Shown: positions 23,323 through 33,396, counted from the first letter of the stretch. The stretch is 64,000 nucleotides of DNA from Chitinophagaceae bacterium UBA1930 (GCA_002337145.1 DDFK01000001.1:744001-808000); one strand, 5' to 3'. The notes: a model not told the origin generated them from the letters alone. Numbers and translations are program-made.

Positions 23323-26115
23323 TTACCTAAATAAATTTACAGGCAGTATAACCTCCCATTGATTGGGCTGGGTGGTGCCGCTGTACTCATTGTTGAGCAA
23401 GTGGCTGTAGCGTATGCCCAACGAAACAGCCTGTTGGTTCCACCATTTGGTATCAAAATAAATTTCCAACCCTGCCGTGCTAAAGTTGAACGTGTTGCCC
23501 GTACGTAAGCTTTTGGTTTGTGTGTATTCGTAAAAGGCATTGGCACGTACACGCAGTAAATACACCATATTGGCAAAGCCAAAATCGGGATATGCCAACG
23601 GTATATGGTAGTTGCCACCAAGTTTATACATACGGGGAAAATCGACCGAACGGTAGCCTTTTGAAAAAGGGAAGTTATTGGTGAAATAATATTGATTGGC
23701 CGTATCCCTGCTTTGGTATGCTCCTGTTATAACCAATGAATGGTTGGTACCAATGCCCGGCAGGTACAGGGCAGCGTTTACCAATAGCTGGTTGGCCGTG
23801 TATTTGTTTATAATATTTTTATACTGTATCAAAATGCTTTGAGCCCAGTGCGGATATATATGTTGCACCGCTTTTTGGCTTTGTGCCGTGTATTGCAAAC
23901 GGGTAGTAAGGTAGTTAATGGTATAATCTTGCAACGCACCTTTTGCAATGCCCGTCCATGTTACCTGCGATGTATTGAACAGTGATGACAAAGTAAGATA
24001 GCGGTACTGTTTGCCGCCAGAAAAATTCAGGGGCAGTTGCAGGCCGGCATTGGCATTGAACTCGTTCCAATAAACCCTTGTTGTTGGGTTGTACAATGCA
24101 TTGCGTTGCCATGTTTGGCTGATGTTGAAGAGCGGTTGTATATAGGCTGCACCATACACACCTGTGTAGCCAACTTTACTGCTGCCCTCATTTCGATCGT
24201 ACGTATAAGCCAGCTCACTTTGAAAAGTATTCAGCACATTTTCGCCATAAACCGTAAATGAAATTTCGGGGCTATCATAATAAGGCCGCCAGCTATGAAA
24301 ATTGAGCAGGCCAGTTGCTTTATGGTATTTACTGGTTTTGAAGTTTCGTGTAGCCAGTGTTGACAGAAACTGGTGGTTGGCCTGATCAAAAGCAGGTGCC
24401 ACATACAAATCAGTCAATGCATCGCCGCCAAAATTGGTTGGCTGCCATTGCGGACTGAAAGATGCCAGGCGATAGCCATTTGCCGTAAACACAGATGCAG
24501 CAATGGTTCCATCATTCAGCAATGCTGCTTTGTACACGCCGGTTGAATAGGATGCGAGTTGGTAAACGGTTTTATTGTTTACCATACAGGCAAACAAATG
24601 GTCATTGCCCTTATAAGTGGCATTGAATAAAAGGGTATCGTTTTTAACCTGCAAAAAACCGATGATCCTGTTGCTAAAAGGAACCAGCATTTCCTCACTT
24701 GCACCATCTATACGCTGTTTGGCAATGCCCATTTCTCCGCTGGCATTTCTTACAACAAAGAATACGGCATCATCATTGGCAGAAAATTTTGGGCAGGAGT
24801 ACAATTGTCCATTTACCGCATCAATAGTCTTTATTAATTCTCCATGATTGTTTAGTATATGCAGCTTCGATTGTTGTTGCGGTGTAAGCTCTATCGCAGC
24901 AACCTTATTGCCATCATGCGAAATATCAGGCGAGAAGTACCTTGTTTTTGTGGTAATGGAATGCTCTGTCTTTGTTGCTATATCCAATATATTCAGTATG
25001 CTGTATTCCCTATAGTCCCACCTTGCATCAGGCTGGTAGGCAGCATATACCAGCCTGCCGTTGTTGTAGGAAAAGTAATCGTCGTATGCAATGGCACGGG
25101 TAGCAATCCTTGTTTCCACCTTATCTTTTATATGGTAAAAAGCAGGTACAATTTTATAGCCGTCTTTCAATACAATCAACGAACCATCCTCGGTCTGGTA
25201 AGGATATTTATAATCCGTAACTGTATTTTTTTGTAGTGGTGTAAGCCAGGTGGCATTTGCTGTTTTTGTTGCTTCCCAGTTTTTCTGGTAGAACGTAAAT
25301 GCATCGTTTACGAATTGTTTAAAGGGTATGCCTGCCTGTTGTTTAATGGCACCTTGCATGGGGTAGAACAATGGTTTAAACCTTGCGGCAGCATCTGTTA
25401 CCTTGCTCCAAAAACCGTTGCCATATTTTTCATAACCATAGGCCACCAGCATATAGCCCAATGGGTAATGATTAGGCACATAATTACGCATACTGCCGTT
25501 ACGCAACTTCATGTAGCTATACTGTTTGTTGGCATTAAACAGGCTTCTGTAACTATTTAGAAACGAGGGTAGCTTGCCCCTGCCCTGTTGCGATAGTTTG
25601 GTTTCGTTGAACACTGCATCACCTTCAAAAAACCAATCGGGTATAGCGGCGGCATTTGCAACGGCCCTACCTTCCTGCCCAAGAATGATGGATGCAAAAT
25701 TGGACAGTCCTTTATTGAAATTATTGTATTGCTGCACGTGACGGTATTCGTGTATGGCCAGGTTATCTACCCAGCTTTGTGCCCCCAACCCGAAAGCATC
25801 CTGCGGGGCAGTTAAGTAAAACTCGCTTCTAAAAGGGGCCAATTGTACATAGCCGTTTGAGTAGGATGTATAGGCATCCAGTACAATGCTCACTTTTTTT
25901 AAAGCATTGCCAATGGTTGCTGCATGGTTTGCCTGCATGGCATGTATGATGGATGCGGCACGTTGTGCCTGTTGCTCTAACCCGCTGGGGAAGATGACCC
26001 TTGCCGTATCGGTGTCTATCTGTTTCCATTTAACAGTAGCAGGTGTGGCACCAAATTGTTGTGCCTTGTTGGTTAGGGCAGTCAATAGCAACAGGAAAGC
26101 AATGCAGTAACGCAT
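23323..26115 (-). CDS. Exported HExxH metallopeptidase-like protein with propeller and C-terminal barrel-like region
   Basis: 930 aa with a signal peptide (MRYCIAFLLLLTALTNKA). The zinc motif HEYRH is at residues 122-126, and a downstream glutamate at 164 in PDWFFEGDAVFNE completes the gluzincin (peptidase MA) pattern. The region ~290-600 has repeated short motifs like TolB/PD40 propellers (YFSPDISHDGNKVAAIELTP). The last ~300 residues alternate aromatic and polar residues and end in a strand closing with Phe-Arg (PVNLFR), like an outer-membrane barrel. The name and substrate are unknown. It runs in the same direction as the T9SS protein upstream (34-bp gap), so the two are probably co-transcribed. 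Confidence 0.7.
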   Translation of the reverse strand: MRYCIAFLLLLTALTNKAQQFGATPATVKWKQIDTDTARVIFPSGLEQQAQRAASIIHAMQANHAATIGNALKKVSIVLDAYTSYSNGYVQLAPFRSEFYLTAPQDAFGLGAQSWVDNLAIHEYRHVQQYNNFNKGLSNFASIILGQEGRAVANAAAIPDWFFEGDAVFNETKLSQQGRGKLPSFLNSYRSLFNANKQYSYMKLRNGSMRNYVPNHYPLGYMLVAYGYEKYGNGFWSKVTDAAARFKPLFYPMQGAIKQQAGIPFKQFVNDAFTFYQKNWEATKTANATWLTPLQKNTVTDYKYPYQTEDGSLIVLKDGYKIVPAFYHIKDKVETRIATRAIAYDDYFSYNNGRLVYAAYQPDARWDYREYSILNILDIATKTEHSITTKTRYFSPDISHDGNKVAAIELTPQQQSKLHILNNHGELIKTIDAVNGQLYSCPKFSANDDAVFFVVRNASGEMGIAKQRIDGASEEMLVPFSNRIIGFLQVKNDTLLFNATYKGNDHLFACMVNNKTVYQLASYSTGVYKAALLNDGTIAASVFTANGYRLASFSPQWQPTNFGGDALTDLYVAPAFDQANHQFLSTLATRNFKTSKYHKATGLLNFHSWRPYYDSPEISFTVYGENVLNTFQSELAYTYDRNEGSSKVGYTGVYGAAYIQPLFNISQTWQRNALYNPTTRVYWNEFNANAGLQLPLNFSGGKQYRYLTLSSLFNTSQVTWTGIAKGALQDYTINYLTTRLQYTAQSQKAVQHIYPHWAQSILIQYKNIINKYTANQLLVNAALYLPGIGTNHSLVITGAYQSRDTANQYYFTNNFPFSKGYRSVDFPRMYKLGGNYHIPLAYPDFGFANMVYLLRVRANAFYEYTQTKSLRTGNTFNFSTAGLEIYFDTKWWNQQAVSLGIRYSHLLNNEYSGTTQPNQWEVILPVNLFR

Positions 26116-26149
26116 AGTTCATTTTTGATTTGAAGTTATGGCAAACACT

Positions 26150-29100
26150 TTATCTTAACAATAGAACGGAGCCAGAGAAAGGTTCCGCCCTAAAGCCATC
26201 ATTCAACCGGATAATGTAATAATAGTTGGCAACAGGCAATGGCTTGCCGTTAAAAGTACCGTCCCAGCTTGTTGAGTAGCCCTTGCTTTTAAAAACTGCC
26301 CGTCCGCTACGGTCAAATATTTCCACATCGCAATTGGGCATATCATTCAATCCTTCAATAAACCACTTGTCATTGATGCCATCGCCATTGGGCGAAAACA
26401 CATTGGGTATTTTTATACCGTTCAATACTTTTACATTAACGGTATCATATCCGTAGCAACCGTCTGTGCTGGTTACTTCTAACTTGTACGTAGTGGTTTG
26501 TATAGGTTTCGCAAAAGGCGTTAGTAATGTTGCATTGTCAAGACCAATAATGGGTGTCCATACAATACTTGCTGGGGTTCCAATCAACGATGCATTCAAC
26601 AAAATACCGCTTCCATTCAGTATTGTTTTGTTACTGCCTGCATCAACAATTGGCGTGGCGTACACTTCAATAGGTTGTTCCTTGAAAGCAGTACAGCCAT
26701 TATTGGCATTATAGGTGTAGCGAAGTAAATGTGTTCCCTTACCAGCAGCCAAAGGATTAAAAAATGCTGATGCCGTAGTCCCATCCATTGTATAGTTGCC
26801 ATTACCGGCAATGCCTGTTGTTTCACTTGCATTCAACAGAAACCCGCTTGCTTCTTCACAGATATTCGTTAATGCTGCAAATTGAACAATGGGGCTTTCT
26901 TTTAACGTAGCATTGATACTGTCAATAGAGATGCAACCATTGGCAGTAACAGTTAAATAGTATTTGCCTGTATCTGTATAATTATAATTGTTACGTACTA
27001 TGTTTTGTTGGCTGCCGGTATAACTATGGGGCCCTACCCAGGAATAATTTGAATTGGCCAATGTATTGTTATTGGTTATCCTTAAGGTATCGAACCTGCA
27101 TATTGGCAATATTGCCTGCAGTTGTGCCGAAGGTGTTTCCTTTACCGTTACGTTACTGGTGGCAGATGCCGTGCACCCAATATTGCCCGCAGTAAAGGTA
27201 TAGTTGCCTGCTGCATTTAAAGCAGGGTTTGCAATGGCAATATTTTGCTGGTTGCTGGTATAGCCATTGGGACCAGTCCACTTATAGGGCACGGTAAAAA
27301 GGCCAGGCACGGATAGCTGTAAAGTTTCGTTGGTGCATACGCTATTGTTGCCAACAATATTTACCACAGGTTTTGGTGTAACCACAACATTTGCTGTAGA
27401 TGTTTTTGTGGGACAGGCTGGTGCTGAGCCTACCAAAGTATATACGCCTGCACTTGCCAGTGTTGCACTAGGTACAGACGCAAGCAGCACATTTGCCGTA
27501 AACCCATTGGGACCCGTCCAGGAATAACTTTCGCCATTTGACCAAATGGCTGCAACAATATAAGACAGCTGAATGTTGTCGCCTTCGCATACAGGAGAGC
27601 TGGCAGAGGCTAAAAAGGGAGGAATATAGTTTACAACAAGCCCTACGGTGTCTTTAGCCGTACATCCATTTTTCGTAACGGTGAGTATATAGTTGCCCAT
27701 ACTGTATTGCCCCACACTTGTTAATACTGGGTTTTGTTGGGTACTGGTGTACAGTTGCCAATTGCCTAATGCGGGCCCGCTCCATGAATAACTTACTCCG
27801 CTAAAAGTGGAGCTGCCATTTAATTGCACATTGGTGCCTTCGCATACGGGGCTTATGCTGCTTGCAAAAGCATCTGGAGTTTGATTGACATTTACAACAG
27901 TGGTAAGCGTAATGGTATTGCAACCCGGTTTACTGGCTACTACGGTATAGGTACCTGCATGGCTTGTTTGCACATTGGGAATAACAGGGTTCTGGTCTGT
28001 GCTTACAAAACCATTGGGTCCCGTCCATGAAAACAGGATACCTTCCGTTGCCCCTACATCGCAAAACAGTTTCAATGTATCTCCGCTACAAGCGGGTTTG
28101 TTATTGCTAGTATTGCTGAAACTTGTTGCATCAAAACGGTTGAAGCCAGAAAAGTAACCGTACCTGCAACCCGTTGCAGCATCGCCATGGATGATGCTTA
28201 AATGAAAATCCTGTGAGCTGTTCTTTACAATGGCCGCAGTACCAGCAGGCATTTGGCTGGTGGACAACTGTATCCTTGCATATTTCCATTGACCTCCCGA
28301 AAAAGGCACATCCAAAAACTGTGAGGCATTGATGATACCTGTGCCACCGTTAAAACTAAAGTCGCCTTCGCCACCGCTCTTCACTAAAATATTTACATAT
28401 AAAGGCGAGGTAACAGACCTTGTAAACCCTACTGTCCTGGAACCGGAGCAATCCAATTGTGGCAACATGGCATGGCCCACTTCGCAACCAAAACCAGAAA
28501 GGTGCAGTACATATACAGGTTTGCTGGTTTCAATATAAAAAACTTCGTTGTAGGAACCCTGCCTGTATGTTTGGCCAATACCCAATGTGGCAACCAGTAT
28601 TCCATTTATGGTTACAGTTGTATTGTTTTGTGTGGCCAATATAAAAACCTGGTCTGTTGGTTGTGTGGATGGGTTGTTTAAATAGCCGGGAAGGGTAATG
28701 TATTTTGTACCTACCAATGCCAGAGGTATTATCTGATCGCCAGCCAAATCAAAACAGCCTCCATATCCGCCACCGCCAATTGAATCATCTTTTATGGTAA
28801 TGGCAATCGGTTTATCAGCAGTGACTGTAGACCCCATTAAATGGGCTGCCACCGTTGCGGCCACTGCCGTAGCAGAGTAGGTTTGGCCTTTATTCAGCAA
28901 TACCGTAAAGGGTATGCCCGCTGCATGGCCAACAATATCGTTGGCGGGTGTAATGGTTATGGTTGTTGCATCTTCGGTGGCTACAATATCAAATGCAGAG
29001 CTTGGTTTTGGTGAAAAAGATGTATTGTTTGTCATTATGTTTTGGGCGGGTATAAAGAAACTGTTGCCCAAGGCATTCCTGCCTTTTAAGGCAAATATTT

Positions 29101-29485
29101 CAGGATTGTTTACCGATGCTTCTTCATAATATATGGTAACAAAAGCAGTGGAGCGTATCAACAGTCCATAATTCAGTACCTGGTCGGCAGGCTTGTTTTC
29201 AACCATCTCAATATTTGCCGTTAAATCGTACGACTGAGAAGTATTGGCCGGCACATTTACCGTAATGGGTGCAAAGAAACTATTTGCAGGTTGCGTAATG
29301 GTTACAACAGCATCTGTGTTCAACGCCGTAATACGTAAGTAGATTGGCCTATCGCCATGAATATTGCCCCCGTTGTATGTTACTTCTGGTGCAACAAACC
29401 AGAAAGCCGTATCGGTTTGTGCATGGGGTTTCAGGCACAAAAAACAGCCATACATTACCAATAAAAGCTTTAACCATCTATTCAT
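26150..29485 (-). CDS. Large Ig-like repeat surface protein with CHU_C/T9SS type B sorting domain
   Basis: 1111 aa from the ATG at 29485, which gives a signal peptide (MNRWLKLLLVMYGCFLCLKPHA). Residues ~25-450 resemble IgGFc-binding-type N-terminal modules (DTAFWFVAPEVTYNGG at the start of the mature protein). Then at least five PKD/Ig-like repeats follow, each with a SWTGPNG-type phrase and C...G.N..L pattern (e.g. FSWTGPNGFVSTDQNP, YSWVGPHSYTGSQQN). The last ~85 residues are the gliding-motility C-terminal domain (PNVFSPNGDGINDKWFIEGL, VEIFDRSGRAVFKS, WDGTFNGKPLPVANYYYIIR). It should be exported by the type IX system and attached to the surface as an adhesin-like protein. No neighbouring SprF-type gene is seen. 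Confidence 0.87.
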   Translation of the reverse strand: MNRWLKLLLVMYGCFLCLKPHAQTDTAFWFVAPEVTYNGGNIHGDRPIYLRITALNTDAVVTITQPANSFFAPITVNVPANTSQSYDLTANIEMVENKPADQVLNYGLLIRSTAFVTIYYEEASVNNPEIFALKGRNALGNSFFIPAQNIMTNNTSFSPKPSSAFDIVATEDATTITITPANDIVGHAAGIPFTVLLNKGQTYSATAVAATVAAHLMGSTVTADKPIAITIKDDSIGGGGYGGCFDLAGDQIIPLALVGTKYITLPGYLNNPSTQPTDQVFILATQNNTTVTINGILVATLGIGQTYRQGSYNEVFYIETSKPVYVLHLSGFGCEVGHAMLPQLDCSGSRTVGFTRSVTSPLYVNILVKSGGEGDFSFNGGTGIINASQFLDVPFSGGQWKYARIQLSTSQMPAGTAAIVKNSSQDFHLSIIHGDAATGCRYGYFSGFNRFDATSFSNTSNNKPACSGDTLKLFCDVGATEGILFSWTGPNGFVSTDQNPVIPNVQTSHAGTYTVVASKPGCNTITLTTVVNVNQTPDAFASSISPVCEGTNVQLNGSSTFSGVSYSWSGPALGNWQLYTSTQQNPVLTSVGQYSMGNYILTVTKNGCTAKDTVGLVVNYIPPFLASASSPVCEGDNIQLSYIVAAIWSNGESYSWTGPNGFTANVLLASVPSATLASAGVYTLVGSAPACPTKTSTANVVVTPKPVVNIVGNNSVCTNETLQLSVPGLFTVPYKWTGPNGYTSNQQNIAIANPALNAAGNYTFTAGNIGCTASATSNVTVKETPSAQLQAILPICRFDTLRITNNNTLANSNYSWVGPHSYTGSQQNIVRNNYNYTDTGKYYLTVTANGCISIDSINATLKESPIVQFAALTNICEEASGFLLNASETTGIAGNGNYTMDGTTASAFFNPLAAGKGTHLLRYTYNANNGCTAFKEQPIEVYATPIVDAGSNKTILNGSGILLNASLIGTPASIVWTPIIGLDNATLLTPFAKPIQTTTYKLEVTSTDGCYGYDTVNVKVLNGIKIPNVFSPNGDGINDKWFIEGLNDMPNCDVEIFDRSGRAVFKSKGYSTSWDGTFNGKPLPVANYYYIIRLNDGFRAEPFSGSVLLLR

Positions 29486-29500
29486 TGCTATCAAAGTTGC

Positions 29501-29533
29501 ATAAAAAATGGATAGCAATAAATTACTATCCAT
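29501..29533 (-). terminator. Intrinsic terminator downstream of the 134-aa gene
   Basis: Arms ATGGATAG / CTATCCAT (29508-29515, 29526-29533) with a T6 run on the minus strand, between the 134-aa gene and the T9SS protein. Confidence 0.75.
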
Positions 29534-29556
29534 CTTCTTTTTATTGTTACCAATAT

Positions 29557-29961
29557 TTACATTGGTTCTTTGGTCAAGTAAACCTTTGTCATATCGTGGT
29601 AGTGGTTCTGCAGTTGATGCACATAGTGCACATCGGGATTATGTCTCCTGTCTTCCCGATACCACATTTCCATTTGCGAAAAATCACCTCCATGTGGCAG
29701 TACAATCCTAAAAGAACCTTTCATGTACTTGGCAGATCCGTCTTCATTTTCCTGCTTGGTAAAACGCAGTTTCCGTAGCTGTTCCTCTGTTAGTGGAATC
29801 GGGTGCAGGTGGTCCTGTTCAAACCAGAATTCCTGTACTTCCGTTTTCAGCTCAATCTGTTTTTCATCACCGTTCAGGCGGGTCACTTCTCCTTCCCACA
29901 TTTTGTCACCGTACTCGCCCATAACAAAGTCACCAACTTTAATGTCGCTAAATTTTATCAT
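29557..29961 (-). CDS. Hypothetical cytoplasmic protein, 134 aa
   Basis: I chose the ATG at 29961 (MIKFSDIKVGDFVMGEYGDK) since the upstream in-frame extension would run into the DtxR-type gene. The N-terminal half reads as a small SH3-like beta domain (VGDFVMGEYGDKMWEGEVTRLNGDEKQIEL), the second half is charged and aromatic (GDFSQMEMWYREDRRHNPDVHYVHQLQ). No signal peptide, no catalytic motif. I do not recognise a function. It is 89 bp downstream of the metal-dependent regulator on the same strand. Confidence 0.6.
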   Translation of the reverse strand: MIKFSDIKVGDFVMGEYGDKMWEGEVTRLNGDEKQIELKTEVQEFWFEQDHLHPIPLTEEQLRKLRFTKQENEDGSAKYMKGSFRIVLPHGGDFSQMEMWYREDRRHNPDVHYVHQLQNHYHDMTKVYLTKEPM

Positions 29962-30050
29962 ATGGCATTCGTTTTTAGAGGGAGAAGGTAGAAAGATTTC
30001 TGTAGAAAGAAAAATGATTTTTTTGTTAGGCAGCACGCACTTGGGCTTTA

Positions 30051-30701
30051 TCAAATTACCAACAGGTTCTGGCAAATGGTGGAACTGAATACAGTCTTGG
30101 TCTTGCCATTCAACTGCACCGCCATCGATTTGTCAAACTCCTGTATGGCCATTATTTCAATAGCCGACCCTAAGGAAAGTCCCAAAGAATTGAGGTAGGT
30201 AAGAAATGATGCGTCGTGGTTCAGCACGCCGCTGAGCTTGTACTTCTTTCCTATTTGGCAGTTACTTAAAGCAATGGCTTTGTATTGCGGCAGTTTACCA
30301 TTCGCATCGGGTATCGGTTCTCCATGCGGATCAAACTTTGGATAACCCAACATTTCATCAATCCGGTTAAAGAAAAGGTCGCTTTGCAAGTGCTCAATCT
30401 GCTCGGCTATATCATGCACTTCTTCCCACCCAAGTCCCATTACATCTTTTAAGAAAAGTTCTGTAAGCCTGTGTTTACGCAAAATAAGCAATGCCTGTTT
30501 CTTGCCTTTCTCTGTTAGCTCTATTGCCTTGTACTTCTCGTATTTAATGAATTTTTTTTCGGCAAGGTTGTTCACCATGCTATTTACAGTAGGCATTTTG
30601 ATGTCCAGTAACAGGGCAATCCGTTTTACGGTAATGGCTTCTTCCGTTTGTGACAAGCGGTGCAGGGCTTTCAGGTAATTCTCTTCGGTCAAGGTAATCA
30701 T
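30051..30701 (-). CDS. DtxR/MntR-family metal-dependent transcriptional regulator
   Basis: 216 aa from the ATG at 30701 (MITLTEENYLKALHRLSQ). The N-terminal winged helix (residues 1-65: ITVKRIALLLDIKMPTVNSMVNNLAEKKFIKYE) is followed by the metal-binding/dimerisation domain with HRLTELFLKDVMGLGWEEVHDIAEQIEHLQSD, whose His and Glu residues supply the Mn/Fe site, and a C-terminal SH3-like FeoA-type domain. Family members repress metal uptake genes when the metal is bound. It is divergent from a TonB receptor, with a perfect palindrome (30756-30771) between the two, the likely operator. Whether the metal is manganese or iron is not visible. Confidence 0.9.
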   Translation of the reverse strand: MITLTEENYLKALHRLSQTEEAITVKRIALLLDIKMPTVNSMVNNLAEKKFIKYEKYKAIELTEKGKKQALLILRKHRLTELFLKDVMGLGWEEVHDIAEQIEHLQSDLFFNRIDEMLGYPKFDPHGEPIPDANGKLPQYKAIALSNCQIGKKYKLSGVLNHDASFLTYLNSLGLSLGSAIEIMAIQEFDKSMAVQLNGKTKTVFSSTICQNLLVI

Positions 30702-30752
30702 TCCATAAAAATAGCCAGTTTCGCGGATATAGATTATACTTTTCAAAATAAA

Positions 30753-30783
30753 TTTGTTAGATTAATCTAACTTTATAATTTTA
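30753..30783 (+). promoter_or_regulatory. Promoter of the TonB receptor gene
   Basis: TTTG at 30753-30756, a 19-nt spacer and TAATTTTA at 30776-30783 fit the Bacteroidota -33/-7 pattern (TTTG-N19-TAnnTTTG, one mismatch at the end). The palindrome above starts at the last G of the -33 box. Confidence 0.6.
30756..30771. promoter_or_regulatory. Palindromic operator for the DtxR-type regulator
   Basis: GTTAGATTAATCTAAC is a perfect 16-bp palindrome in the 99-bp spacer between the regulator and the TonB receptor. It sits inside the spacer of the receptor's promoter, so binding would block transcription. Confidence 0.75.
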
Positions 30784-30800
30784 CCGCCATAACTACGATC

Positions 30801-33257
30801 ATGAAACAGCAACTGCTCTTACTCCTCTCCCTGCTTTATATACAGACCAATGCACAGAACCTGCATATAACAGGTTCCGTTAAAGATGCAGGCACCAAAG
30901 AGGCCTTAAGTTTTTGCAGTATAGCAGTGACCAATAGTAAAGCAGGCACAAGTACCAATGCAGCCGGAAATTTCACTTTATCGATTTCCGCAATAGCCCA
31001 ACAGCAAAAGCTTATTACCAGTTATATAGGCTACCAGGTGGACACTACCTTAATTGAGCCAAACAAGGCCCATTATGTCATTTATCTTAAACCCGTACAA
31101 GGTGCATTGAATGAAGTGGTGGTAACGGGTGTGACTAAAGCCACCCTGCTAAAAGAAAATCCTGTTGCTATTAGTAACGTATCGTCAAAAACTATTGACA
31201 GAACGGTTGAGCCCAATATTATTGATGCATTGGTGAAGAATGTACCGGGATTGAATGCAGTAAAGACAGGCCCCAATATTTCCAAACCCTTTATTCGTGG
31301 CCTAGGCTATAACCGTGTGCTGACCTTGTATGATGGCATTAGGCAGGAAGGGCAGCAATGGGGCGATGAGCATGGCATTGAAGTGGATGCCTATAATATT
31401 GACAGGGCCGAAGTAATTAAAGGGCCAGCCAGTTTAATGTTTGGCTCCGATGCCGTGGCCGGCGTGGTAAGCATGTTCCCTTTTTTGCCAAAGGAAAAGG
31501 ATGGCAACCTGCATGGCCGGGTGGTGAGTGAGTACCAAAGCAACAATGGCCTTATAGGAAATGGTTTCAGGTTGGGCCATAATAATGGCCATTGGTTATG
31601 GGTTGCAAGGGGCAGTTACCGAATGGCAAAAAATTACAGCAACAGTATAGATGGCAGGGTTTATAATACCGGTTTTAGGGAGACCAATATAGCTACAACT
31701 GCTGCTTATACAAGCAGTAAAGGTTACAGCAACCTGAACTTTACTTTGTACAATAACCTACAGGGCATTCCGGATGGCAGCAGGGATTCGATAACAAGGA
31801 AATTCACCAAACAAATTCATGAAGGGGCATTGGATGATATATTGAACAGGCCCATTGTTACCGATGCGGAACTGGACAGTTATGCGTTAAGTCCCTTGCA
31901 CCAGCACATACAACATTACAGACTGTACAGCAATAACCATTATCAATTGGCAGCAGGTGAAATAGACGCTACCATTGGCTTACAACAGAATATAAGAAGG
32001 GAATACAGCCACCCTACCGTACCCAGGCAAGCAAGTTTATTTGTGCGGCTGAATACCATCAATTATGGCTTTAGGTACAATGCACCCACCTTTGCGAATA
32101 CGGATATTACCATTGGTATAAATGGCATGTACCAAAACAACAAGAGCAAGGATGCTACGGACTTTCCCATTCCCGATTATAACTTGCTGGATATTGGTAC
32201 TTATATCTATGGCAAGTGGAAGCATGATAAACTAATCATAAGTGGTGGGTTGCGGTATGATACCAGAAGCTTGAATAGTCCTGATTTTTATGTAGGCCAA
32301 AATGCTGTTACAGGGTTTGATAAACAGTATTTTTTACCAGATACTACAGGGGCCCAATTACAGTTCCCATCCATCCGTAAACATTTCAATGGCATATCCT
32401 TAAGCATTGGCTTGGCTTATGCATTTAGTGAGCAGGTAAGCCTTAAAGCCAATATAGCAAGGGGTTACAGAAGTCCGAACATTACCGAAATAGCATCCAA
32501 CGGGTTGGATCCTGGTGCACATATTGTGTATTTGGGCAATAGGGATTTTGTACCGGAATTCAGCTTTCAGCAGGACCTGGGCATCAGTGTAAATTTCAAC
32601 AACATAGCAGCATCTTTAAGTTTTTTCAACAACAATGTGCAGCATTATATTTACCTGACGCAATTGGTTGATGCTGGTGGCAATGCCATTGTGGATGCAC
32701 AGGGCAATAAAACCTTCCAATACCAGCAGGCTGCTGCACAACTGTATGGGCTGGAAGCGGCATTGGACATACACCCGATAGCATGGAAAGGTTTCAGCTT
32801 TACCAGCAACCTATCTATTGTGCATGGCATCAATACAAAAGAGGGGCTTAGGAACAAGGGCATAGAAGGTGAATACCTGCCATTGATTCCACCAACGAAA
32901 TGGTTAAGCAGCGTTGGCCAGGAAATAAAAACGAAGCGAAGCATGTTCACTGTATTAACCGCAAAAGTAGAGCTTGAATATTGTGCCGCACAGAACCGTT
33001 ACCTAGCTTTGTACAATACCGAAACAGCTACGCCAGCCTATGCATTAGTTCATTGCACCGTTGGTACACAACTGAACTATACCAAAAATAATATTGTTCA
33101 ATTACAGCTACAGGTGAACAATCTATTCAACATGGCCTATCAAAGCAACCTTAGCAGGTTAAAGTATTTTGAGTATTACAATGCATCGCCCAATGGCAGT
33201 TTGGGTATGTACAATATGGGCAGGAATATTTGTGTGAAGATGATTGCAGGTTTTTAA
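30801..33257 (+). CDS. TonB-dependent receptor (metal uptake, DtxR-linked)
   Basis: 818 aa with a signal peptide (cut after TNAQ). A carboxypeptidase-D-like regulatory domain follows (ITGSVKDAGTKEALSFCSI, residues ~22-110). The plug begins near EVVVTGVTKATLLKENPVAI and holds FIRGLGYNRVLTLYDGIRQEGQQWGDEHG and VIKGPASLMFGSDAVAGV. The rest is a 22-strand barrel (RGYRSPNITEIASNGLDPGAH, FNMAYQSNLSRLKYFEYYN). It imports a chelated nutrient across the outer membrane. Because a DtxR/MntR-type regulator and a perfect operator precede it, the substrate is probably a manganese or iron complex; that is inference. Confidence 0.9.
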   Translation: MKQQLLLLLSLLYIQTNAQNLHITGSVKDAGTKEALSFCSIAVTNSKAGTSTNAAGNFTLSISAIAQQQKLITSYIGYQVDTTLIEPNKAHYVIYLKPVQGALNEVVVTGVTKATLLKENPVAISNVSSKTIDRTVEPNIIDALVKNVPGLNAVKTGPNISKPFIRGLGYNRVLTLYDGIRQEGQQWGDEHGIEVDAYNIDRAEVIKGPASLMFGSDAVAGVVSMFPFLPKEKDGNLHGRVVSEYQSNNGLIGNGFRLGHNNGHWLWVARGSYRMAKNYSNSIDGRVYNTGFRETNIATTAAYTSSKGYSNLNFTLYNNLQGIPDGSRDSITRKFTKQIHEGALDDILNRPIVTDAELDSYALSPLHQHIQHYRLYSNNHYQLAAGEIDATIGLQQNIRREYSHPTVPRQASLFVRLNTINYGFRYNAPTFANTDITIGINGMYQNNKSKDATDFPIPDYNLLDIGTYIYGKWKHDKLIISGGLRYDTRSLNSPDFYVGQNAVTGFDKQYFLPDTTGAQLQFPSIRKHFNGISLSIGLAYAFSEQVSLKANIARGYRSPNITEIASNGLDPGAHIVYLGNRDFVPEFSFQQDLGISVNFNNIAASLSFFNNNVQHYIYLTQLVDAGGNAIVDAQGNKTFQYQQAAAQLYGLEAALDIHPIAWKGFSFTSNLSIVHGINTKEGLRNKGIEGEYLPLIPPTKWLSSVGQEIKTKRSMFTVLTAKVELEYCAAQNRYLALYNTETATPAYALVHCTVGTQLNYTKNNIVQLQLQVNNLFNMAYQSNLSRLKYFEYYNASPNGSLGMYNMGRNICVKMIAGF

Positions 33258-33396
33258 AAGTATATCAATAAGAGTGGATAGGATAAAAAGAGATAAAAGC
33301 TTTGACCTACCCTTTTAAGCTCTTAGCTAAGATTGTTACGACACGTTCAATCTACGCTTAGATAAAAGCTTATTTTTAATCTAAACGTTGATGAGT

